From: Actinobacillus ureae ATCC 25976
GTDB taxonomy: Bacteria > Pseudomonadota > Gammaproteobacteria > Enterobacterales > Pasteurellaceae
Assembly: GCF_000188255.1 (NCBI RefSeq)
Contig: NZ_GL831080.1
Location: 1,275,747 to 1,339,746 of the forward strand
Direction of reading: 5' to 3'
Length of the DNA stretch: 64,000 nt
Below are positions 23,501-32,681 of the stretch, one piece after another; position 1 is the first letter of the stretch, and each line of letters begins with the position of its first letter. Both the position numbers and the translations under genes were made by a program. The notes beneath the pieces were generated by a model. It saw nothing but the letters and a program-made list of their open reading frames with translations. It did no database searches and was not told the DNA's origin.

Positions 23501-25039
23501 TTAACCTTTTCTAAACATTGCAAGCATACGTTGCGTGACTTTGAAACCACCGAAGATATTAATGCTTGCCACTAAAATCGCAATAAACGCAAGAATATCC
23601 ACGAAGAAATTACCGGTCGGTTGCGCAATTTGTAATACCGCACCCACAATGATAATGCCCGAAACCGCATTGGTTACAGCCATTAATGGGGTGTGTAATG
23701 CGTGGCTGACGTTCCAAACCACATAATAACCCACCACACAGGCTAAGACGAATACAGTGAAGTGAGATAAGAATGCTGCCGGTGCAACAGAAGCTAACCA
23801 TAAGAATAACGCACCGATACCTGCCATTACGCCGTATTTAATACGTGGATCAGTCAGTTTTTCTTCTTTTTTCTCAACCGGTGCCGCAGTCGCTTGTTTT
23901 TGCGGTTGAGCCGAAACTTGAATCGGCGGAGCCGGCCAAGTTAACTCGCCGTCACGAACTACAGTTACACCACGTAAAACCACATCTTCAAAATTGATAT
24001 CAATTTGACCGTCTTTATTCGGTGCAAGTAACTTGAGTAAGTTAACTAAGTTTGTACCGTAAAGTTGTGAAGATTGGGTTGGTAAACGTGCTGGGAAATC
24101 CGTATAACCAATCACTTTTACTTGATTCTCGGTGATAACTACTTCGCCCGCTTTAGTGTAATCACAGTTACCGCCGGTTGCCGCCGCTAAGTCAACAATC
24201 ACAGAACCCGGTTTCATTGAATCAACCATTTCTTTAGTGATTAAACGAGGTGCAGGTTTACCCGGAATCGCAGCCGTGGTGATAATAATATCCACTTCTT
24301 TTGCTTGTTCAGCATAAAGTTCCATCGCACGACGGTTAAACTCCTCCGACATCACTTTCGCATAACCGTCGCCTGAGCCACCTTCTTCTTCAAAATCGAT
24401 TTCTAAGAAGTCTGCCCCCATAGATTTAACTTGTTCTTTTACTTCCGGACGTGAGTCAAACGCACGAACAATCGCACCTAAGCTGTTTGCCGCACCGATT
24501 GCCGCTAAACCGGCAACACCCGCACCGATAACCAGCACTTTCGCTGGAGGCACTTTACCTGCCGCAGTAATTTGACCGGTAAAGAAGCTACCGAAAGCAT
24601 TAGCTGCTTCGATAACTGCTCGATAGCCTGAAATATTCGCCATTGAGCTTAACGCATCGAGCGCCTGTGCTCGAGAAATACGAGGCACTGCATCCATTGC
24701 TAACACATTGATCTTTTTAGCGGCCAATTTTTCCATTAATTGTGGATTTTGCGCTGGCCAAATAAAACTCACTAGCGTTGCGCCTTCTTTCATTAATGCA
24801 ATTTCTGCTTCTGTCGGCGCATTTACTTTAAAAATAATGTCCGCATTCCAAATTTCTTGTTGAGAACCAACATTTGCACCCGCATTCAAAAATGCATTAT
24901 CTTCAAAACTTGCTTTAAAGCCTGCACCGTTTTCTACGAGCACTTCAAAGCCAAGTTTTTTGATCTGTTCAACGGTTTTTGGCGTTGCCGCCACACGTGT
25001 TTCGCCGTCTAACAGCTCTCTTGGTACACCAATAAGCAT
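23501..25039 (-). CDS. pntA: NAD(P) transhydrogenase subunit alpha
   Basis: PntA carries the NAD-binding domain dI and four membrane helices. The 512-residue product begins [20 protein letters not shown] and contains [20 protein letters not shown], the Rossmann [21 protein letters not shown] and the hydrophobic C-terminal part (residues about 400-512). It is the single-chain enteric form, not the split PntAA/PntAB form. It heads the pntAB operon; the 199-bp region shared with trmJ contains two small inverted repeats. Confidence 0.97.
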   Translation of the reverse strand: MLIGVPRELLDGETRVAATPKTVEQIKKLGFEVLVENGAGFKASFEDNAFLNAGANVGSQQEIWNADIIFKVNAPTEAEIALMKEGATLVSFIWPAQNPQLMEKLAAKKINVLAMDAVPRISRAQALDALSSMANISGYRAVIEAANAFGSFFTGQITAAGKVPPAKVLVIGAGVAGLAAIGAANSLGAIVRAFDSRPEVKEQVKSMGADFLEIDFEEEGGSGDGYAKVMSEEFNRRAMELYAEQAKEVDIIITTAAIPGKPAPRLITKEMVDSMKPGSVIVDLAAATGGNCDYTKAGEVVITENQVKVIGYTDFPARLPTQSSQLYGTNLVNLLKLLAPNKDGQIDINFEDVVLRGVTVVRDGELTWPAPPIQVSAQPQKQATAAPVEKKEEKLTDPRIKYGVMAGIGALFLWLASVAPAAFLSHFTVFVLACVVGYYVVWNVSHALHTPLMAVTNAVSGIIIVGAVLQIAQPTGNFFVDILAFIAILVASINIFGGFKVTQRMLAMFRKG

Positions 25040-25083
25040 AAAGACTCCTGTATGGTTAATGTTTATATATTTGCTAAAAATAG

Positions 25084-25154
25084 CCTATTTCAAAAAAATA
25101 GGACTAGGCGTAATGTACCATTAAATAAGTAGAATTTGTAAAAAAATTACGCCT
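25084..25154. other. Inverted repeats in the pntA-trmJ intergenic region
   Basis: Two exact repeats are seen: CCTATTT / AAATAGG (25084-25102, 5-nt loop) and AGGCGTAAT / ATTACGCCT (25106-25114 and 25146-25154, 31 bp apart). Both lie between divergent genes. No known regulator was recognised; they could be operator halves or leader structure. Confidence 0.4.
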
Positions 25155-25238
25155 CATAAATCAATTAATTGCAAATTCTCAGTTTGCGACAAATCTGTTA
25201 AAATCTAGCACAACAAAAATGTCACAAATAAAACAAAA

Positions 25239-25970
25239 ATGAATAGCTTAGACCAAATCCAAATTATCCTAATTGAAACTTCCCTCCCCGCCAATATTGG
25301 CTCTGCCGCTCGTGCAATGAAAACGATGGGACTTTCCAATTTACGTTTAGTTTCCCCACTTAATCCGATTGACGAACAAGCCCAAGCCCTTGCTGCCGGT
25401 GCAAAAGATGTGCTGGATAACGCCCAAATTTTTGACTCATTTGAACAAGCGATTGCCGATTGCCAATTAGTGATCGGCACCAGTGCCAGATTACGCCATT
25501 TGCAAAATAGTCTAATTGAGCCGAGAGATTGCGGTAAATTGGCGGTTGAACGTGCCGAGCAAGGTAAAGTGGCGATTGTATTCGGTCGGGAACGAGTCGG
25601 ACTAACAAATGAAGAATTACTAAAATGCCATTATCACTTAAACTTTCCGACCAATCCTGACTACGGTTCATTAAATTTAGCGATGGCGGTGCAATTGGCA
25701 AGTTACGAAGTGCGTATGGCATGGTTGGAGTTGCAAAAAAATCCGCAAATTCGACCGCTTGTTGAGGAAAAAGATTATCCGAATACTGAAGCTTTGGAAC
25801 ATTTCTTTAATCACACCGAGCGATTGTATAAACAATTAGGTTTTATCCGTAATGATGCGGTCATGCTCAAACTCCGCCGTTTATACCAACGTGCTGAACT
25901 TGAAACCAATGAACTGAATTTATTGCGAGGAATGCTGACTTCGGTTGAGAAGCAAATAGGAAATAAATAG
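25239..25970 (+). CDS. trmJ: tRNA (cytidine/uridine-2'-O-)-methyltransferase TrmJ
   Basis: TrmJ 2'-O-methylates position 32 of tRNAs. The 243-residue product is a SPOUT (TrmH/SpoU-type) protein with the knot motifs IILIETSLPANIGSAARAMKTM, IVFGRERVGLTNEEL and LNFPTNPDYGSLNLAMAVQL, and a C-terminal helical extension. Length fits TrmJ. No iscR follows, unlike in E. coli. A terminator ends it. Confidence 0.94.
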   Translation: MNSLDQIQIILIETSLPANIGSAARAMKTMGLSNLRLVSPLNPIDEQAQALAAGAKDVLDNAQIFDSFEQAIADCQLVIGTSARLRHLQNSLIEPRDCGKLAVERAEQGKVAIVFGRERVGLTNEELLKCHYHLNFPTNPDYGSLNLAMAVQLASYEVRMAWLELQKNPQIRPLVEEKDYPNTEALEHFFNHTERLYKQLGFIRNDAVMLKLRRLYQRAELETNELNLLRGMLTSVEKQIGNK

Positions 25971-25976
25971 CAAAAA

Positions 25977-26008
25977 GCCCCAAAGCATCCTTATAGATCT
26001 CTTGGGGC
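25977..26008 (+). terminator. trmJ terminator
   Basis: GCCCCAA / TTGGGGC forms a 7-bp stem with a roughly 18-nt loop and is followed by GTTTTC. It lies between convergent trmJ and queF. Confidence 0.65.
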
Positions 26009-26014
26009 GTTTTC

Positions 26015-26854
26015 TTATTGTCTTGCCATTCTTAAGTTTTGCGGAATAGACTCAAAATTTGAACGGAACGGATTGATATCCAAACCGCCTCGACGGGTAT
26101 AACGGGCATAGACCGTCAGTTTTTTCGGCTGTGCAAATTGCATAAGGTCGGTAAAAATACGCTCTACGCATTGTTCGTGGAACTCGTTATGCTCACGGAA
26201 CGAGACTAAATAGCGTAATAATTTTTCTCGATTTAATTTTTTACCGACATAGTGAATTTGCACACTACCCCAGTCCGGTTGTGAAGTAATCAAACAATTT
26301 GATTTCAGCAAATGACTAACTAAGGTTTCTTCAACTACTTCGCCTTCTGCCACGCCTGCTAAATACTCGTTAGAAAATTCGTAACTGTTAATTTGAATAT
26401 CCTGTTCATCAATGCACTCACCGGCAAAATCTACAATCGGTTGCTGGGTGTAGGTAGATAATTTGTAAACTTTTACCGAAACTTGATCGCTTGCACATTG
26501 ACTTAAATCTTTCACCAATGTTTGTTCCACTTGTTCCAGTGAGGCAAATTTAGTTTGGTTAAAGCTGTTTAAATAGAGTTTAAAACTTTTTGACTCGATC
26601 AAATTTTCACTGCGAAAATCAATCGCTACATCGGCAATCGCCACTTGCGGTAAACCGTTTTCGTTTAACCAAGACAATTCATAACAGGTCCAAACATCCG
26701 CACCACGATCAAACGGTTGCTGTTCAGTAATCCCCAAACCGTCACGGTTTAATTTACGGGGAACAGGTTGCAAAAGCGTAGGATCATATTCGCTTTTATA
26801 TTCGGTTTTTTGCCCTAATTTCAGGGCAGATAATGATTTATCGTTGTAGTTCAT
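26015..26854 (-). CDS. queF: NADPH-dependent 7-cyano-7-deazaguanine reductase
   Basis: QueF reduces preQ0 to preQ1 in queuosine synthesis. The 279-residue product is the two-domain enteric type (YqcD): N-terminal [20 protein letters not shown] and [16 protein letters not shown], then the active-site cysteine in [16 protein letters not shown] and the [16 protein letters not shown] motif. Length matches E. coli QueF (282). It stands 46 bp upstream of gmhB on the same strand with no visible functional link. Confidence 0.96.
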   Translation of the reverse strand: MNYNDKSLSALKLGQKTEYKSEYDPTLLQPVPRKLNRDGLGITEQQPFDRGADVWTCYELSWLNENGLPQVAIADVAIDFRSENLIESKSFKLYLNSFNQTKFASLEQVEQTLVKDLSQCASDQVSVKVYKLSTYTQQPIVDFAGECIDEQDIQINSYEFSNEYLAGVAEGEVVEETLVSHLLKSNCLITSQPDWGSVQIHYVGKKLNREKLLRYLVSFREHNEFHEQCVERIFTDLMQFAQPKKLTVYARYTRRGGLDINPFRSNFESIPQNLRMARQ

Positions 26855-26900
26855 CTTTTTAAACTTTTGATTCTATAAAATAATTAATACATTGAAGTGA

Positions 26901-27449
26901 TTACTTAATATAACGGACTAAATCCACTAAGCTGTCTAATACCAAATCGGCTTTCGCTTCGCCTTCTGCGGTAACTGCTTTACCGGTACGCACCAACACT
27001 TTGGTTTTCACACCAGCAGCTTCAGCGGCTAACAGATCTTCTAATTTATCGCCAACCATATACGACTGAGCCGGATCAATATCCAAATCGGCAATCGCTT
27101 GAGTAAACATTCCTGCTTTCGGTTTGCGACAATCGCAATCTTCTTTATATTCGCCTTTGCCTTCCGGATGATGCGGGCAATAATAGATACCATCTAACAC
27201 AACGCCATAATCTTCATCAAGCGACCAATCCATCCATTCCGTTAATTGATTAAATTGTGCTTCGCTAAAATAACCGCGCGCAATACCGGATTGATTGGTG
27301 ACCAATACTAAAAGATAGCCTTTATCCTGTAACTGCTTTAATGCTTTGCCGACACCCTCAATAAATTGGAAATCGTCAATTTGATGTACATAACCGTGAT
27401 CAATATTGATCGTGCCATCACGATCTAAAAATATCGCTTTATTCGCCAT
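26901..27449 (-). CDS. gmhB: D-glycero-beta-D-manno-heptose 1,7-bisphosphate phosphatase
   Basis: GmhB removes the C7 phosphate of heptose bisphosphate, a step to ADP-heptose for the lipopolysaccharide inner core. The 182-residue HAD phosphatase has the DxDGT nucleophile motif ([17 protein letters not shown]), [12 protein letters not shown], the zinc-site segment [20 protein letters not shown] and [16 protein letters not shown]. Its ATG overlaps the bcp stop by one base. Confidence 0.95.
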   Translation of the reverse strand: MANKAIFLDRDGTINIDHGYVHQIDDFQFIEGVGKALKQLQDKGYLLVLVTNQSGIARGYFSEAQFNQLTEWMDWSLDEDYGVVLDGIYYCPHHPEGKGEYKEDCDCRKPKAGMFTQAIADLDIDPAQSYMVGDKLEDLLAAEAAGVKTKVLVRTGKAVTAEGEAKADLVLDSLVDLVRYIK

Positions 27450-27919
27450 TATTTCGTTCCTTTTACAAAATCGACTACCATTTGATGATGCTCACCGGTT
27501 TTGAATTTATCGAATACCTGTTCAATCACGCCCTGTTCATTCACTAAAAAGCTGATGCGGTGAATGCCGTCATAGGTTCTGCCCATAAATTTTTTCTCGC
27601 CCCATACACCGAATGCTTCGGCAACTTGGTGATCCGCATCAGACAATAGCGTGAAATTCAGTGCTTTTTTCTCGACAAATTGCGCTAATTTTTTCGGTAA
27701 GTCCGGGCTAATACCTAACACCACTACATTTAATTCCTCTAATTCCAACTTACTGTCACGCAAACCGCAAGCTTGTGTAGTGCAGCCTAGGGTTAAGGCT
27801 TTCGGATAAAAATAAACCAGCACTTTTTTACCAACAAATTGGCTAAGCGAAACCGGTTGTTCGTGCTGATCTAATAAAGTAAATTGAGGTGCTTGATCGC
27901 CTGCTTTAAGTGCATTCAT
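27449..27919 (-). CDS. bcp: Thiol peroxidase of the Bcp (PrxQ) family
   Basis: Bcp reduces peroxides with thioredoxin as electron donor. The 156-residue product has the peroxiredoxin motif [21 protein letters not shown] with the peroxidatic and nearby resolving cysteines, and the C-terminal [22 protein letters not shown]. The usual PxxxTPGCTxxAC block is slightly altered ([12 protein letters not shown]). It is coupled to gmhB by a one-base overlap. Confidence 0.93.
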   Translation of the reverse strand: MNALKAGDQAPQFTLLDQHEQPVSLSQFVGKKVLVYFYPKALTLGCTTQACGLRDSKLELEELNVVVLGISPDLPKKLAQFVEKKALNFTLLSDADHQVAEAFGVWGEKKFMGRTYDGIHRISFLVNEQGVIEQVFDKFKTGEHHQMVVDFVKGTK

Positions 27920-27990
27920 TGTAAAAATTCCTAAAAAAAGACTGCTTGTATTCTACTACAAGCGGTCAAATCTTTGAATTTTTTTGCAAA

Positions 27991-28275
27991 TTAACGTGGA
28001 TAAAGTCGTTTTCCATGCATTATCGTGATAATAATGATGTTTTGTTCCGTCTCTTTATATACCACCCGATAACGCCTTGGATAAATTTCTCGCGTACCTT
28101 TTACTATTCCCTGTACGCCCATTTCAGGAAATTCCGCTAATAAATTAACCGATTTACGAATATAACCTATCACTTTTATTGCGCTTTCCAAACCGGCAAA
28201 ATCAACAATATTATGTGCGATTTCAATTAAATTTCTTTGAGCTTGTGGCGTATAGATAATAGTTTTAGGCAACAT
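27991..28275 (-). CDS. ParE/RelE-superfamily toxin
   Basis: Toxins of this fold either cleave mRNA at the ribosome (RelE) or poison gyrase (ParE); which applies is not clear. The 94-residue product has the fold signature: IIYTPQAQRNLIEI, a central helix, LLAEFPEMGVQGIVKGTREIYPRRYRVVYK and IIIITIMHGKRLYP. These features are closest to the ParE/plasmid-stabilisation branch. The ATG at 28275 overlaps the antitoxin gene by 11 bp; an earlier TTG is less likely. Confidence 0.85.
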   Translation of the reverse strand: MLPKTIIYTPQAQRNLIEIAHNIVDFAGLESAIKVIGYIRKSVNLLAEFPEMGVQGIVKGTREIYPRRYRVVYKETEQNIIIITIMHGKRLYPR

Positions 28276-28555
28276 CAGATAAATCAAATAAGGCTTTTAT
28301 TACAGACTCATATACCTCATTCTCTGATAACCATTCTCCCCTTTCATATTCCAAAGATCCTTGTGCAACCGAAGTCTCAAGTTTTCTTATATATTCATCA
28401 CTGACCTGATTAAAATCATTCTCTGCGACTACTCGGTAAATATTTTTCGAAACTTGTTCTCTTACTTCATCCTCTGAAAAACAACTCCCATTTTCAAATT
28501 CTGCATACGCCGTTTTAATCTTATCCTTGAGATATTGTTGATATTCTTCTCTCAT
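28265..28555 (-). CDS. Putative antitoxin with a duplicated motif
   Basis: The 96-residue acidic protein precedes and overlaps the ParE/RelE-type toxin, the standard antitoxin position. It contains two copies of one motif about 48 residues apart: EFENGSCFSEDEVREQV and EYERGEWLSENEVYESV (pattern E-[FY]-E-x-G-x-x-x-S-E-[DN]-E-V-x-E-x-V). This resembles two copies of the ParD-type C-terminal toxin-binding tail. No ribbon-helix-helix or helix-turn-helix segment could be recognised. Antitoxin function is inferred from position. Confidence 0.75.
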   Translation of the reverse strand: MREEYQQYLKDKIKTAYAEFENGSCFSEDEVREQVSKNIYRVVAENDFNQVSDEYIRKLETSVAQGSLEYERGEWLSENEVYESVIKALFDLSDVA

Positions 28556-28612
28556 ACGACCTCCTGTTGTTTATTTATACAGAATGTAGTCTTTTGGTTA
28601 AAATTTGTCAAA

Positions 28613-29770
28613 TTATTCTAAAAAACCTTCCAATAATTCATTTAAAAATAGCTTACCGTGCTGGGTGATTTGCCAATATTTTTCGGTTTCCGTGATGTAA
28701 TTTTTGCTTAATGCCCAATCCAGCGTTGGACGCACAATTTCACGATCTAGTCCCGTATAAAACTCAAATTCTTGTTTCGGAGTCGCTTCGAATAAGCGGA
28801 GACGATTCATAAAAAATTCAAACGGACGATCAGCAAGCTCAATCAAATCTTGGCTGTAACGATACTCACCTCGCATATAGCCTTTCGGATGTTTGGTTTT
28901 GCTAAAACGGTAAATTTCACCAGTCGGATAACTAATCTTACCGTGCGCTCCACAACCAATTGCCAAATAGTCGCCAAAACGCCAATAATTGAGGTTATGA
29001 CGGCATTGATAACCTTTTTTCGCATACGCCGAGGTTTCATACTGCTCATAGCCGGCAGCAGTGAGTAGCTGATGACCCTGCTCAAAAATATCCCATAGCT
29101 CATCGTCATCCGGTAAAGTCGGCTGGCGATAATAGAACATCGTGTTCGGCTCAATGGTTAATTGATACCATGACAAATGTGGTGGTGCGAGCGCAATCCC
29201 CTGTCGTAAATCGTCCAGTGCTTGCGCCACCGATTGATTCGGTAAGCCGTGCATTAAGTCGATATTAAAACTTTGCAAACCGGATTTTGCAGAATTTTGT
29301 GCAAAAATGACCGCTTGTTTTGCCTCATTCGAGTCGTGAATGCGTCCAAGTTTGAGCAGTTTTTCTGGCTCGAAACTTTGGATCCCCATCGAAATACGTG
29401 TTACACCGCCCTGTGCATAGCCAAGAAAACGTTCCGCTTCCGCCGTACCGGGATTCGCCTCTAGGGTAATTTCGATATGCTCTTCAAACGGAATACGCTT
29501 TTCGACTTCTGCCAACAGATAAGCAATCCCCTCTGCCGCAAACAGACTTGGTGTACCGCCGCCAATAAAAATCGAATGAATTTTACGCTCACCGATTGCC
29601 TCCTGATAAGCGGTTAAATCTTTCGATAAATCTGCAAGTAGATGTTGAATATATTCCGCTTCCGGAATCACACCTTTTTGCGCATGTGAATTGAAATCGC
29701 AGTACGGACATTTTTGTACACACCACGGAATATGGATATAAAGACTTAAGGGAGGAAGGGCTAAATTCAC
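28613..29770 (-). CDS. hemW: Radical SAM heme chaperone HemW
   Basis: HemW is a heme-binding radical SAM protein related to HemN, thought to deliver heme to respiratory enzymes. The 385-residue product has the CxxxCxxC cluster motif (CVQKCPYCDFNSH), the glycine-rich SAM segment IFIGGGTPSLF, EANPG and GIQSFEPEKLLKLGR, and a C-terminal HemN-type domain. It lacks the extra N-terminal residues of true coproporphyrinogen oxidase HemN. In E. coli it follows rdgB; here it follows the CRP-controlled intergenic region on the opposite strand. Confidence 0.93.
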   Translation of the reverse strand: MNLALPPLSLYIHIPWCVQKCPYCDFNSHAQKGVIPEAEYIQHLLADLSKDLTAYQEAIGERKIHSIFIGGGTPSLFAAEGIAYLLAEVEKRIPFEEHIEITLEANPGTAEAERFLGYAQGGVTRISMGIQSFEPEKLLKLGRIHDSNEAKQAVIFAQNSAKSGLQSFNIDLMHGLPNQSVAQALDDLRQGIALAPPHLSWYQLTIEPNTMFYYRQPTLPDDDELWDIFEQGHQLLTAAGYEQYETSAYAKKGYQCRHNLNYWRFGDYLAIGCGAHGKISYPTGEIYRFSKTKHPKGYMRGEYRYSQDLIELADRPFEFFMNRLRLFEATPKQEFEFYTGLDREIVRPTLDWALSKNYITETEKYWQITQHGKLFLNELLEGFLE

Positions 29771-29839
29771 GTTCTAACTACTATCATTAAATAGAAATGA
29801 TGATAACGAAAACTCTTCATGCTGAAAAGCAAAGTTTTC

Positions 29840-29855
29840 TGTGAGAGAGATCACA
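29840..29855. promoter_or_regulatory. CRP-binding site
   Basis: TGTGA-N6-TCACA is an exact match to the CRP half-site consensus. Its centre (29847.5) is about 60 bp before the expected transcription start of the ABC transporter operon, the class I position near -61.5. This suggests carbon-status control of the transporter. Confidence 0.75.
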
Positions 29856-29892
29856 AATCTAATATTCTTACCTTTACCGTCGGAACTAAACT

Positions 29893-29900
29893 GTTATGAT
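29893..29900 (+). promoter_or_regulatory. Extended -10 of the ABC transporter operon
   Basis: TGTTATGAT gives TATGAT at 29895-29900, with a TG one base before it. Transcription would start near 29907, leaving a leader of about 125 nt. No clear -35 hexamer is seen, as expected if CRP compensates. Confidence 0.6.
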
Positions 29901-30032
29901 TAATTCAATCCATTTTTACAAATAAATTTGATAAATTCACTTCATAGAAGTTTGTAAAAAAGAATTTCCGTGATCGTTCGGCGAAAAGTTTTGCCGAACA
30001 ATTTAATTATCCTACTACTAACGAGGTGTTTT

Positions 30033-31613
30033 ATGGCTTCTCATTTTGATAATAGTGAATCTCGCCGCCATTTTATGAAACTCATGGCTGGAGTTGGGGC
30101 CGGTTTTGCGTTTTCCGGTACATTAGGCACTTTTTCAAATAGCGCTTTTGCTGCTACAGGTAAAAGTATTGAAGCGGGAATCGCTTATCCGATTTCTACT
30201 GGATTCGATCCTCTCACATCAAGTGGTGCATCATCATTAGCGGCTAATTTACATATTTTCGAAGGCTTAGTGGATTTACATCCGGCAACTCGCCAGCCTT
30301 ATTTAGCTTTAGCGGCAAAAGAACCTGAACAGAAAGATGAGGTAACTTATCACATTACGTTACGTGAAGGTGCGACTTTCCACGATGGTAAACCAGTCAC
30401 CACCGAAGATGTGGTTTACTCTTTCGAACGCGTATTAGATCCGGCTAAAGCCTCACTATTTGCCCAATTTATTCCGTTTATCGCTTCAGTAAAAGCGCTT
30501 GACGATAAAGTGGTTGAATTCAAATTAAAATATCCGTTTGCCTTATTTAAAGAACGTTTAACCATTGTCAAAATCGTACCGAAACATATCGTAGAAGCCG
30601 GTCAATCTGCGTTTGATGCTAAACCTATCGGCTCCGGCCCTTATAAATTTGTTTCCGCAACCAAAGATGACCGTATTGTCTTTGAAGCCAATATCGCTTA
30701 TAACGGTATTTATCCGGCTAAAGTAGATAAAATGACCTGGTTCTTATTATCAGACGATGCAGCTCGTGTGACCGCACAAGAATCCGGACGCGTACAAGCG
30801 ATTGAATCCGTGCCATATCTTGATGCGGAACGCCTAAAACGTAAAGGAAAAGTGGAATCGGTGCAATCATTCGGATTACTGTTCTTAATGTTTAACTGTG
30901 AAAAAGCACCGTTTGATAATCCGAAAGTACGCCAAGCGTTACATTATGGCTTAGATACACAAAAATTAATCGATATTGTGTTCTTAGGCAATGCCAAAGC
31001 AGCAAGTTCTTATGTCCAAGACACTCATCCTGATTATGTAAAAGCCGCCAGCCAATATGATTTTGATAAAGCGAAAGCCGAAGCGCTTCTAGCTGAAGCC
31101 GGTATAACCTCATTAACCTTCGAATTACTGGCAACTGACCACGCTTGGGTGAAAGAATGCGCGCCACTTATTCTTGAGTCTTGGAATGCGTTAAAAGGGG
31201 TAAAAGTCAGCCTGAAACACCTACAATCCGGTGCGCTTTATGGTGCTCATGTGGATAAAGGTGCATTTGAAGTGGTTATCGCACCGGGCGATCCGTCTGT
31301 GTTCGGTAATGACTTAGATTTATTACTCAGCTGGTGGTACCGTGGTGATGTTTGGCCGAAACGCCGTTTCCGTTGGGCGAATACACCGGAATATGCAGAA
31401 GTGCAAAAATTACTAGATGATGCCGTCCGCGCCAATACGTCACTTGATGCAAAAGCCGCATGGGAAAAAGCGATCAATATTATTGCACAACAAGTGCCGC
31501 TTTACCCGATTGTACACCGTAAATTACCGACCGCATGGAGCGATAAATCTCTCACCGGTTTCCAACCGTTACCGACCACGGGCTTATCGTTCCTTGGCGT
31601 AGAACGTAAATAA
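30033..31613 (+). CDS. Tat-exported peptide/nickel-type ABC substrate-binding protein
   Basis: This is a periplasmic binding protein of family 5 (DppA/OppA/NikA type). The 526-residue product from the ATG at 30033 (GAGGTG 5 nt upstream) has a twin-arginine signal ([11 protein letters not shown], hydrophobic stretch, cleavage near AFAAT). The mature protein shows the family blocks: [23 protein letters not shown] in split form, [26 protein letters not shown] and LLAEAG. Most family members use the Sec pathway, so a Tat signal is notable and hints at folding or cofactor loading before export. The substrate is unknown; peptides, nickel chelates or glutathione are possible. Confidence 0.88.
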   Translation: MASHFDNSESRRHFMKLMAGVGAGFAFSGTLGTFSNSAFAATGKSIEAGIAYPISTGFDPLTSSGASSLAANLHIFEGLVDLHPATRQPYLALAAKEPEQKDEVTYHITLREGATFHDGKPVTTEDVVYSFERVLDPAKASLFAQFIPFIASVKALDDKVVEFKLKYPFALFKERLTIVKIVPKHIVEAGQSAFDAKPIGSGPYKFVSATKDDRIVFEANIAYNGIYPAKVDKMTWFLLSDDAARVTAQESGRVQAIESVPYLDAERLKRKGKVESVQSFGLLFLMFNCEKAPFDNPKVRQALHYGLDTQKLIDIVFLGNAKAASSYVQDTHPDYVKAASQYDFDKAKAEALLAEAGITSLTFELLATDHAWVKECAPLILESWNALKGVKVSLKHLQSGALYGAHVDKGAFEVVIAPGDPSVFGNDLDLLLSWWYRGDVWPKRRFRWANTPEYAEVQKLLDDAVRANTSLDAKAAWEKAINIIAQQVPLYPIVHRKLPTAWSDKSLTGFQPLPTTGLSFLGVERK

Positions 31614-31625
31614 CACTGACTTATT

Positions 31626-31645
31626 GCGGCAACGAGTGTTGCCGC
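31626..31645 (+). other. Intercistronic hairpin after the binding-protein gene
   Basis: A perfect 8-bp GC-rich stem (GCGGCAAC / GTTGCCGC) with a 4-nt loop lies 13 bp after the stop and has a weak T-run. Such hairpins commonly protect the binding-protein mRNA or attenuate read-through to permease genes. Confidence 0.6.
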
Positions 31646-31727
31646 CTTCCTCTTAGATTTAAGCGATTGGTAAAAAAATGCTTAAATTTAACCGCTTGTA
31701 CCCTCTCTAATAAAAACGGAGAATAAA

Positions 31728-32681
31728 ATGGAAATTGTACTTCGCCTTTTACTGCGCCGTTTAATGGCATTGCCTATCATGATTTTAGGTGTTACCGCCT
31801 TAGTTTTTTTAGTCTTACAATTCACCCCCGGCGATCCCGCCACAGTTGCCTTAGGTGAAAGTGCAACCGAAGCTGCCAAAGAGATCTATCGAGAACAACA
31901 CGGTTTAAATGATCCGGTGATTGTTCAATATTTCCGTTTTCTCGGGAATTTGTTAGTACTGGATTTCGGTATGACTACGCCACCGGAACAGCCGATTATT
32001 AATATGATTGCCAAAGCATTTCCACTCACGCTACAGCTCACTTTTATCGGGGTATTTTTAGCAGCAATCGTCTCTTTTTCTTTAGGTATTCTTGCCGCAC
32101 TTTATCGTGATCGTTGGATAGACCAAGTAATTCGCCTAGTTTCGGTTGCTGCGGTTGCCACACCGTCTTTCTGGCTTGGTATCTTATTGATTCAATACTT
32201 TTCTTTAAAACTGGATTGGTTACCGTCCGGCGGTTTTGTATCGTTCAGTGAGGATCCGAACGAGTATTTCCGTTCGATGATTTTACCGTCACTTGCGCTT
32301 GCCGTGCCGGTTTGTGCTTCATTAATTCGAGTCGTTCGTACTACGATGGTGGAAGAAATGGATAAAGATTACGTGCGTACCGCAATTGGTAACGGCGTGC
32401 CTTACTCGACCGTACTTCGTCACAATGTCTTACGAAACGCATTAATCACTCCGGTGACCGTACTTGGTTTACGAGTCGGCTATTTACTCGGCGGTGCGGT
32501 AGTGATTGAACAAATCTTCGATCTTCCGGGTATGGGTAAACTTATCTTTAACGGTATCGTGAACCACGACTTACACTTAGTGCAAGGTGTGGTGCTTACT
32601 ATCGCCTTTACCTTCGTATTAGTTAATATCATTGTTGATATTCTCTATTTACTCATCAATCCAAAAATTCGGAGTCTATAA
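31728..32681 (+). CDS. Peptide/nickel-type ABC permease (DppB-like)
   Basis: This inner-membrane permease is the first of two in the transporter. The 317-residue product has the DppB-type N-terminal helix with FTPGDPATVALGESATEA, six membrane helices and the EAA-like cytoplasmic loop (VRTAIGNGVPYSTVLRHNVLRNALITPVT, spanning about residues 220-248). The C-terminus GVVLTIAFTFVLVNIIVDI is typical. It overlaps the next gene by one base. Confidence 0.92.
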   Translation: MEIVLRLLLRRLMALPIMILGVTALVFLVLQFTPGDPATVALGESATEAAKEIYREQHGLNDPVIVQYFRFLGNLLVLDFGMTTPPEQPIINMIAKAFPLTLQLTFIGVFLAAIVSFSLGILAALYRDRWIDQVIRLVSVAAVATPSFWLGILLIQYFSLKLDWLPSGGFVSFSEDPNEYFRSMILPSLALAVPVCASLIRVVRTTMVEEMDKDYVRTAIGNGVPYSTVLRHNVLRNALITPVTVLGLRVGYLLGGAVVIEQIFDLPGMGKLIFNGIVNHDLHLVQGVVLTIAFTFVLVNIIVDILYLLINPKIRSL

